Of a stretch of 64,000 nt of DNA, positions 58,263 through 64,000 are shown piece after piece. Both the position numbers and the translations under genes were made by a program. Source of the DNA: JAPXLN01 sp033809515 (GTDB taxonomy: Bacteria > Bacillota > Sulfobacillia > Fermentithermobacillales > Fermentithermobacillaceae); contig JAPXLN010000001.1 in the NCBI GenBank assembly GCA_033809515.1, positions 1-64,000 on the forward strand. Direction: 5' to 3'. Positions within the stretch are counted from its first letter, which is position 1. Every line of letters starts with the position of its first letter. The notes beneath the pieces are model-generated. The model had not been told where the DNA came from and made no database searches. It saw only the letters and a program-made list of their open reading frames with translations.

Positions 58263-59915
58263 CTACGTAAGCACGCATGTCTTCCTGGACACTCCGCCCC
58301 TTTGGCTTCTGAACTCCGCAGTCAAAGCAACTGGTCCGGATCTGTCCGGAAGCATCTTCACGATCCACGAGACTTGAACCGTAGACCTTGCAGGACTCCG
58401 CCTCCCGCTCATGTATCCTTCAATGAAGTCCACCTCTTGCTTAGGTCTGCCGGTAATCTCAATGCCGGGGCCTGCCTTAAGCTCAACAGTATCCTTCTTA
58501 ACCACGCCCATCTCCTTGGCTTTGTTGGTTATGTTTGTGGGCAGGTAACCCCAGTTCTCAATGATAACCGTGACTCTTTTGACTGCACTGTCCATGTCAC
58601 AGACCTTGATGCCGGTCACATTAACCCATGGGAAAGCGGCAGCATGCTGCATAATCCACATGGTGTTTTTGTGGCATTCCTGCTTCAGAAACTGAGGAGG
58701 CGCGTTCTGAACGCAGAACTTATTATCCCATCCCCCGATCTCTACCTTGCCTAGCTGAGGATGATCAAAGGGAGTCCAGTCGATAAACCCTTTGCCCGCC
58801 AGTTCACGGTCGTTCCAGGCCAAAAGCTTCACGCTAAGCTCTTCTCTTTTGTCAGGGTCTGACTCCCGCATTGAGCTCATAAGGTCTATGCCGGCCCGGG
58901 CCGAACGGTTCCAGAGCTCGGTGGTGTAACCGATGATGCCTCGGTGCTCATAGGCCCACTCGGTCATGGTAGCGCGGTTAGGCGACTTTACGTCAGGATA
59001 GCCGCTTACACGGGTTCCCTGGCGCGCAATGGCCCGGGTGGCCTGAAGGTCCTGAGGATCCATTTTGTCCTCGCCATACTGGCATGGATTTCTGTAGAAA
59101 AACCCTCCCGAGGTGTGGAGGGCCTGCAGAGCACCAATGTTGGGATGATCCACGATAAACTGCACAAGAGCGCGGGCTTCAGGCTCTCCCGTAGGGAAAT
59201 CGCCTCCGCCCGGCACCTTGGGATCCCAGTTAGAGGGGAAGTTACGGTTCAGATCAAGCCCATAGGGCGCCCTCTGGATTGTCACAGGCTCGCCTTCGTA
59301 GTCCTTTATGTACCCTTCAGGGTAGATCCGGTAGAAGGGACCCTTCCTTTCGCCTGGCAGCCGGGCCACCATCAACCGGGGATCCTTGAGCGACACCTTC
59401 CATTCGCCCTTTTGGTCATCCCTAACCCTCATCTGCAGGATCTTGCCATCGCCGTTAACGTCGGCCCTGTGAAGCCCCGGAAGGTCCTCAACATCGTCAC
59501 CGGGCCAAACCCTGACGCTGCTCCTGAGGGTCGACGGCGTAGTCAGATAAACCTCTGCGCCGTCAGGGTTCACCCTTGGAAGGACGTAAAACGTGGTACG
59601 ATCAACCAAATAGGTAACGTCCTCGTCTTTTCCGTAGTTGTCAACCAGGTAATCTATGAGGTACAAAGCTACCATGCTTGCTGTAACCTCACCGGCATGT
59701 ATGTTCCCGTCCACATATATCCCGGGCTTCTCGTGGGGTTCGCCGGTAGCGGCAGCGGTGATCGTAAGCGCCCAGATATGGCGTCCTTCATAACTCTTCC
59801 CTACAGAGCTCAAGCTGCAAAGATCAGGATATTCCGCAGCCGTCTTTTCGAGGTACTCCTTGATCTCTTCATACAGCAAGTACCCATCAAATCTGATTGG
59901 AACCTTTGAAGACAC
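58263..59915 (-). CDS. M14 family zinc carboxypeptidase (first of three)
   Basis: Zinc carboxypeptidase of 550 aa, GTG start behind GGGGGAG. Metal ligands HxxE are in YVDGNIHAGEVTASMVALYL (near residue 73), the third His in ALQALHTSGGFFYRNP, and the catalytic Glu region in IGYTTELWNRSARAG. NRNFPSNWDPKVPGGGDFPT is the family's Arg-containing loop. A beta-rich C-terminal domain (about 430-550) follows, shared with the other two copies here. No signal peptide is evident, so it may act inside the cell. Confidence 0.9.
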   Translation of the reverse strand: MSSKVPIRFDGYLLYEEIKEYLEKTAAEYPDLCSLSSVGKSYEGRHIWALTITAAATGEPHEKPGIYVDGNIHAGEVTASMVALYLIDYLVDNYGKDEDVTYLVDRTTFYVLPRVNPDGAEVYLTTPSTLRSSVRVWPGDDVEDLPGLHRADVNGDGKILQMRVRDDQKGEWKVSLKDPRLMVARLPGERKGPFYRIYPEGYIKDYEGEPVTIQRAPYGLDLNRNFPSNWDPKVPGGGDFPTGEPEARALVQFIVDHPNIGALQALHTSGGFFYRNPCQYGEDKMDPQDLQATRAIARQGTRVSGYPDVKSPNRATMTEWAYEHRGIIGYTTELWNRSARAGIDLMSSMRESDPDKREELSVKLLAWNDRELAGKGFIDWTPFDHPQLGKVEIGGWDNKFCVQNAPPQFLKQECHKNTMWIMQHAAAFPWVNVTGIKVCDMDSAVKRVTVIIENWGYLPTNITNKAKEMGVVKKDTVELKAGPGIEITGRPKQEVDFIEGYMSGRRSPARSTVQVSWIVKMLPDRSGPVALTAEFRSQRGGVSRKTCVLT

Positions 59916-60027
59916 AGCATCTCCCCCTTTTCACGCACTGTTCGCTCTCCACAACACGTTGGCCATATCTTACTCCCTATCCCTCTTCTCCGTTTGCCGG
60001 AGCATTTCCTTCGAGAACCGAAACGCT

Positions 60028-60055
60028 GTGACTTTCCCGCCTTCTGCGGTAGAAT
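60028..60055 (+). promoter_or_regulatory. Candidate promoter for the plus-strand gene
   Basis: TAGAAT at 60050-60055 fits a -10 box, and GTGACT at 60028-60033 is a weak -35 box at 16-bp spacing. It lies about 50 bp before the start of the only plus-strand gene, in the 191-bp divergent gap behind the M14 gene. Confidence 0.35.
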
Positions 60056-60106
60056 ATCTGGCAGTAAGGAGATTTCCACCGGTTAACTAAAAGTAGGTGC
60101 ACACCG

Positions 60107-60697
60107 ATGATCAGCCGTTCAAAGAAAATGGACGCCCTTTTCAACTTCGGCATCATGACAGGGCAAAACCCCTGGTTTTCCTTTCTAACAGGATTTCTTA
60201 TTGGGCAAATTGACCGTGTTCATTTTCTGAGAGACCTTACCGGCGCCTCGGTGGCCGTCAAAATGTCCGTCCGCCGGGCTGCCGTCTGGCCCCACGAGCC
60301 TTTCAAGGCAACTGTACGCGGTGTATCCATGCCCAACACCATAGCGCTGGTCAAGTCCGTCTCCGAGGAAGACACACCTATCTGCGTATCTCTTGAATTT
60401 GACCACGCTGATGAAACCCCTTGGTATCAGGACATCCTTTTGCCCAACCTGAGCTTTGTCAAAGACCCTGCCCAGGCTGCCGAAGAGGAATCCAGAACCC
60501 TCTGGCAGGAGATTGACAGGACCCTAGACGTATACCGCGAATGCAGAGCTCTCTTCAACGAGGCGTCGCCTGAGCGCCGGAAGGAATTGGCCTACTACAT
60601 GCAGATCGCCGAGAGCCAAATGAAGGAGCTCAGCAAGCAAATGGAAGATCTGAATAAATACATGAAGCGCATGGCTAACGCTGACGATCGGGAGTGA
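60107..60697 (+). CDS. Hypothetical protein, only plus-strand gene
   Basis: A 196-aa protein from ATG 60107, with AGGTG seven bases upstream. I do not recognise the family. An N-terminal part has a moderately hydrophobic stretch (NPWFSFLTGFLIGQIDRVHF) that is too short or polar for a clear membrane segment. A central segment has beta character (SVAVKMSVRRAAVWPHEPFK; NTIALVKSVSEEDTPICVSL). The C-terminal 70 residues are highly charged and helical (ESRTLWQEIDRTLDVYRECR; YYMQIAESQMKELSKQMEDL), a likely coiled coil. It has its own candidate promoter and a strong terminator, so it is an independent unit. Confidence 0.75.
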   Translation: MISRSKKMDALFNFGIMTGQNPWFSFLTGFLIGQIDRVHFLRDLTGASVAVKMSVRRAAVWPHEPFKATVRGVSMPNTIALVKSVSEEDTPICVSLEFDHADETPWYQDILLPNLSFVKDPAQAAEEESRTLWQEIDRTLDVYRECRALFNEASPERRKELAYYMQIAESQMKELSKQMEDLNKYMKRMANADDRE

Positions 60698-60716
60698 CCT
60701 GGCACGCGAAATAACG

Positions 60717-60763
60717 GCGCCGGAGGCCCGTGGAGCATCTTAGACCTCCGGCGCTTTGATTTC
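60717..60763 (+). terminator. Intrinsic terminator after the plus-strand gene
   Basis: A perfect 10-bp stem (GCGCCGGAGG at 60717-60726 with CCTCCGGCGC at 60745-60754) is followed by TTTGATTTC. The loop is 18 bases. The gene converges with the M42 gene (stop at 60816), so the hairpin may serve both strands, although the minus-strand tail (CGTTATTTC) is weaker. Confidence 0.8.
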
Positions 60764-60815
60764 ATCAGCCCACCTTCATCTCCCGGCTGGACTGCCCTGG
60801 TAAATCACAATCCTA

Positions 60816-61877
60816 CTATGACAGAACATAGGCCAGTACCAGCCTGGCGGTGGCAAGCACGCCCTCCTTATGGGTCCGCTCATGGGAATGAGAGGCATCC
60901 ACACCCATTCCTATGCACGCCGTCCTTACGTCATGGCCGGTTCGAAGGAAAGCTCCCGCGTCAGAGCCATAGTAAGGAAACACGTCTACCACATAGGGAA
61001 TATCCTCTTTCTCGCACAGCTCTTCTAGGCTCTTTCTGAGTTTGAGGTCGTACGGTCCGCCTGAGTCTTTAGCGCATATGGACACTGCAAACTCGTTCCC
61101 CAGAAGCCCGTCGCCTACACATCCCATATCCACAGCCACAAATTCCGCGGCATTCTCCGGAATTCTGCTTGAAGCGCCGTGTCCCACTTCCTCATAGTTG
61201 GTGATCATGAAATGGGTCGTATGGGCCGGCTGCAACCCCTTCTCGGCCAGATACTTAGCGCATCCCAGCAGAACCGCCACCGAAGCTTTGTCATCCAAAT
61301 GCCTGGATTTGATGAACCCGGAAGGGGTAACCTCGGTTCTGGGATCAAAGGCCACAAAATCCCCTGGCTTTATTCCCAGGTGAACTGTGTCTTCCTTGCA
61401 TTTGACCTTCTCGTCTATACGCACTTCCATGTTAGCGGCCGTTCTCTCGGTCTTCCCCGTCTCCTGCCCCCACACGTGGGAAGAGGCCTTGTTTATCAAC
61501 ACCGTCCCGGTGTAAACCTTTCCTGAACTGGCCTTAATCAGCACATGCTCACCCTCAACAGTAGACCAATGGGTTCCGCCAATTGATGCAAGCTTAAGCC
61601 TCCCATTGCCCTTGACCTCTGTAACCATAGCCCCGAGGGTATCCACATGAGCAGAAAGAACCCTTTCGCTTCCGGCAGACTTGCCCTGCAAAGTCACAAT
61701 CAAGCCGCCTTTGTTGGTAATCACCGGACTGTATCCCAATCCGGCGAGTTCAGAACTGATGTAGTTGACAGCCTCGTTAGTGTCTCCGCTGGGGCTGGGG
61801 ATCTTGCACAGATCCACAAGTCGTTCCGTAATATACTCGATATCCGGCACATTCTCCGGGTTTAGGTTGATACTCAC
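60816..61877 (-). CDS. M42 family metallopeptidase
   Basis: Cobalt/zinc aminopeptidase of the FrvX/YsdC group that forms large tetrahedral complexes, 353 aa, GTG behind GGAGGAG. Metal ligands: His in VLSAHVDTLGAMV, Asp in SRHLDDKASVAVLLG, Glu pair in ITNYEEVGHGAS, and late His in SHSERTHKEG (written here GVDASHSHERTHKEGVL). VAFDPRTEVTPSGFIKSRH is also family-like. It sits between carboxypeptidase paralogues, indicating a peptide-degrading cluster. Confidence 0.92.
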   Translation of the reverse strand: MSINLNPENVPDIEYITERLVDLCKIPSPSGDTNEAVNYISSELAGLGYSPVITNKGGLIVTLQGKSAGSERVLSAHVDTLGAMVTEVKGNGRLKLASIGGTHWSTVEGEHVLIKASSGKVYTGTVLINKASSHVWGQETGKTERTAANMEVRIDEKVKCKEDTVHLGIKPGDFVAFDPRTEVTPSGFIKSRHLDDKASVAVLLGCAKYLAEKGLQPAHTTHFMITNYEEVGHGASSRIPENAAEFVAVDMGCVGDGLLGNEFAVSICAKDSGGPYDLKLRKSLEELCEKEDIPYVVDVFPYYGSDAGAFLRTGHDVRTACIGMGVDASHSHERTHKEGVLATARLVLAYVLS

Positions 61878-61907
61878 TTCTGCCTCTCCTCCAGTGTTGT
61901 GGGCAAC

Positions 61908-63584
61908 TCACAGAATCCCTTTGATTTCTGCTTTCCCTGCCTTCGGACTGCTGGCAGTCACCGTAAGGCAAGAACCTGCGTCTCCTTTTGCCACCCAGGT
62001 CAGTTTGACCTTAGAGTCGCCGCCGCCGGCACGCCCGCCCAGATGCCCGATCTCCTGCTCAAACTCTCCGCTGATAAGAGTAAGGTTCGGTGCGTTCAGG
62101 ATGACCTTGACGGGCTTAACCTGCCTGTTCTGAAGAGCCCTAAAGGTGCCGTGGGTCGGCAGGTAACCGTCATTCTTCACTACTGCATCGATCCTGTACA
62201 GCCCCTCGCTCAAAGGCTGAGATGCTACCTTCTCAATGACCAACCTTGGGGTCATTGCAGCCTTGGCCAGGGTGAAAGGAGCGTTCTTCTTGCATTCCTC
62301 TTCAAGAAGCTCAGCCGGCGGATTCTGCCTGCCCATTTTTGGCTCCCAACCGCCAATCTCCACAGGACCGAGCTGTGGATGCTCAAAAGGATGCCACGGG
62401 TGGAAAAGCTTTCCGCCCATTACGTCATCGTTCCATTTGAGCATCTTCAGGCCGTCATCCTCCCGGTCCTTGGCCGTCAGCCCCATAGACTGGGCAGGAG
62501 TTCTCTTGGGTATCCCTGCCCTTCCTCCCATATCCCACAGTTCTGTGGCAAAGGCCAGGATCCCCAAAGTCTCGTACACCCACTCAATGCCGCTTCCTAC
62601 TGAGGGCCTTTGTGGATCAAAGGTAAACCCTTCAAAAAGAGACCTGCAGGGATACCCGGTCAGTTCCAGCCCTATCTCACCGGCGGATCTGTATATTTCC
62701 AGGTCCCGCCTGTCCATGGCCGAGTCCCGCTGAGAACACAAAGGACGCAGTATGACCCCACCCGAAGTGTGGTAGGACATGCTTGCCACAATATTCGGAT
62801 GGGACAGGTAAAAATCGCCTATAGATTGCATCTCCGGCTCTGAGAACGGATACTCGCCCGACCCGGACTGTCTGGTCCTTACAGCCCAGTTTCTCGGAAA
62901 CTGTCTGTTGAAGTCAAGGCCAAACTTGCCGGGGGCGCGTTTGACCGGAAGGTCAGGATCATAGTCACGAACCAGACCCTCAGTGTACACGTTGTAATAG
63001 GTCTTGTCGGGTTTGCCCATGTCGTCAGGACGCCGCCGCACCATAAGCCTCGGGTCTTTCTCGGATACGGTCCAGCTTCCGTCGGGGTCCTTCACCCGCA
63101 TAGTAAGGATCTTACCGTTCCCGTCAATATCCTCAGGGTACAGACCGGGTTTCTCATCAGTCTCTTGTGCAAGGTCAGGCCAGGGATGCAAGCTTGACCG
63201 GACCGAATAGGGCGTCCCCAGATAGTATTCAACCCCATCCCAGGCGATTCTGGGGATAAAGTAGAAGGTCCTGGTATCCACCAGGGTCGTAATGTCTGAA
63301 TCCTGTCCGTAGTTCTCCAGGATGTGCTTGATGGTGTACAGGACTACCTCGCATCCGGTGATCTCGCCTGCGTGAATGTTCCCGTCTGTATAGATGCCGG
63401 GCTTATCCTCGGCCGGTCCTGTCTTCCTGTTGGTTATTTCGATCATCAGGATTTCCCGGCCCTGGCGAGTTCTGCCGATGCATTCGATCCGGCACAGGTC
63501 AGGGTATTCGGTAACGCACTCCTGCAGGAAATCCCGGACTTCCTGATTTGTGTGGTAGCGATCAAAGGTTATACTCAAAGACAC
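61908..63584 (-). CDS. M14 family zinc carboxypeptidase (second of three)
   Basis: A 558-aa paralogue of the 58263-59915 protein. GTG 63584 was chosen because GGAGGG lies six bases upstream; the frame is open to 63668. Metal motif IYTDGNIHAGEITGCEVVLY, active-site loop FNRQFPRNWAVRTRQSGSGE, third His in ASMSYHTSGGVILRPL, and Glu region LAFATELWDMGGRAG. The C-terminal beta domain (about 435-558, EKVASQPLSEGLYRIDAVVK) resembles that of its neighbours. It is 30 bp upstream of the M42 gene and probably co-transcribed. Confidence 0.9.
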   Translation of the reverse strand: MSLSITFDRYHTNQEVRDFLQECVTEYPDLCRIECIGRTRQGREILMIEITNRKTGPAEDKPGIYTDGNIHAGEITGCEVVLYTIKHILENYGQDSDITTLVDTRTFYFIPRIAWDGVEYYLGTPYSVRSSLHPWPDLAQETDEKPGLYPEDIDGNGKILTMRVKDPDGSWTVSEKDPRLMVRRRPDDMGKPDKTYYNVYTEGLVRDYDPDLPVKRAPGKFGLDFNRQFPRNWAVRTRQSGSGEYPFSEPEMQSIGDFYLSHPNIVASMSYHTSGGVILRPLCSQRDSAMDRRDLEIYRSAGEIGLELTGYPCRSLFEGFTFDPQRPSVGSGIEWVYETLGILAFATELWDMGGRAGIPKRTPAQSMGLTAKDREDDGLKMLKWNDDVMGGKLFHPWHPFEHPQLGPVEIGGWEPKMGRQNPPAELLEEECKKNAPFTLAKAAMTPRLVIEKVASQPLSEGLYRIDAVVKNDGYLPTHGTFRALQNRQVKPVKVILNAPNLTLISGEFEQEIGHLGGRAGGGDSKVKLTWVAKGDAGSCLTVTASSPKAGKAEIKGIL

Positions 63585-63637
63585 ATCTGTCCCTCCATTC
63601 GCGCCAAATCCCGGGCGCTTAACGTCCAGGGCAGTGC

Positions 63638-64000
63638 CTAATCGAGCACTGCTTCTGCACTGACGCATCCGGCCTTTTGTGACGTCACCGTAACCGATAG
63701 CTTCTGACCTGCCTGAGCTTTAATAACCCAATCCACTTCCTTGCGGCTAGACCCGGAGCTGCCTCCGTACCATCCCATGCCTGTAGCGCCAACCCCTGTA
63801 AGGTGGCCAATCTCTTGCCTGGCCTTGCCTGTGATAAATGCTATCTTCTCACCTTCAGCAGAAAGGTCAAGGACAACCGGCTTAGCTTTTCCTGCAGCAA
63901 CGGCCTGCTGTGCGCCATTGGTAGGCATGTAGCCCTTGTTGGCGACTGCAACCTTAACCTTGTAAATGCCGTCGGCCAATTTCTCAGCCGCAAACGTCTC
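63638..64000 (-). CDS. M14 family carboxypeptidase paralogue, C-terminal part (cut by window edge)
   Basis: The open frame enters from the right edge without a start (ETFAAEKLADGIYKVKVAVA) and ends at 63638. The 120 residues match the C-terminal beta domain of the upstream-numbered M14 proteins: NKGYMPTNGAQQAV corresponds to NDGYLPTHGTFRAL, and ARQEIGHLTGVGA to FEQEIGHLGGRAG. It is therefore likely the tail of a third tandem copy. The catalytic domain lies outside the window, so this rests on paralogue comparison. Confidence 0.78.
   Translation of the reverse strand, partial: ETFAAEKLADGIYKVKVAVANKGYMPTNGAQQAVAAGKAKPVVLDLSAEGEKIAFITGKARQEIGHLTGVGATGMGWYGGSSGSSRKEVDWVIKAQAGQKLSVTVTSQKAGCVSAEAVLD

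Overview
The window is a stretch of a spore-forming Bacillota (Clostridia-like) chromosome. Evidence for this is the dense set of sporulation genes: an alpha/beta SASP, gerW/ytfJ, spoVAC-D-E, dacF-spoIIAA-AB-sigF, spoIIM, spo0A, spoIVB and the full spoIIIAA-AH run. The clostridial/bacillar housekeeping order (efp, spoIIIA, asp23/amaP, nusB, xseAB, ispA, dxs, nadK, argR, recN, spoIVB, spo0A) says the same. Oxygen-sensitive ferredoxin enzymes (a 2-oxoacid:ferredoxin oxidoreductase and Nfn) point to an anaerobe. Four peptidases, two Leu/Val/Phe dehydrogenases, an alanine dehydrogenase and a glycine cleavage operon suggest it lives on peptides and amino acids (inference). Species cannot be given.

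Layout. 1-480: the 5' end of an IS256-type transposase and its terminal repeat, abutting a 105-bp higher-order tandem repeat. 531-1307: a winged-helix plus nuclease-like protein. 1436-4745: an SASP followed by split LigD polymerase, LigD ligase and Ku (NHEJ repair). 4846-9958: gerW, DUF2953, scpB, scpA, an M50 protease and HtrA. 10026-15978: spoVAE-D-C, a dodecin, sigF-spoIIAB-AA-dacF and xerD. 16187-18799: ald, spoIIM and an unknown gene. 18931-24477: a Vor-type oxidoreductase operon with a P-loop ATPase and two amino-acid dehydrogenases. 24703-37751: spo0A, spoIVB, recN, argR, nadK, dxs, ispA, xseB, xseA, nfnB, nfnA, nusB and envelope-stress genes. 37762-45104: amaP, asp23, spoIIIAH to spoIIIAA, a CD1247-type zinc-ribbon protein and efp. 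45163-56331: pepP, glyA, lpd, an octanoyl/lipoyl transferase, two radical-SAM proteins (a LipS1/LipS2-like lipoyl synthase pair), gcvPB, gcvPA, gcvH, gcvT, with a tandem glycine riboswitch at 56455-56660. 56775-64000: a TPR plus CofE-like protein, three M14 carboxypeptidase paralogues (the last cut by the window edge), an M42 peptidase and one orphan plus-strand gene.

How they work together. Peptidases release amino acids. The dehydrogenases deaminate branched-chain amino acids and alanine, the Vor complex oxidises the resulting 2-oxoacids to acyl-CoA and reduced ferredoxin, and Nfn balances ferredoxin, NADH and NADPH. Glycine is cleaved by the GcvTHP system, with SHMT and Lpd encoded beside it. 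The H-protein lipoyl arm is probably made by the adjacent LipM-like enzyme plus the two radical-SAM proteins, since no classical LipA is present in the window.

Nearly every gene (about 70) is on the minus strand; the only supported plus-strand gene is at 60107-60697. GTG and TTG starts are very common, usually behind strong Shine-Dalgarno sequences, and many neighbours overlap by 1-11 bases. Short tandem repeats recur at gene borders (171-474, 7030-7160, 18850-18916, 56731-56777) and inside genes (5891-5973, 44093-44145). No rRNA, tRNA or CRISPR array was recognised.
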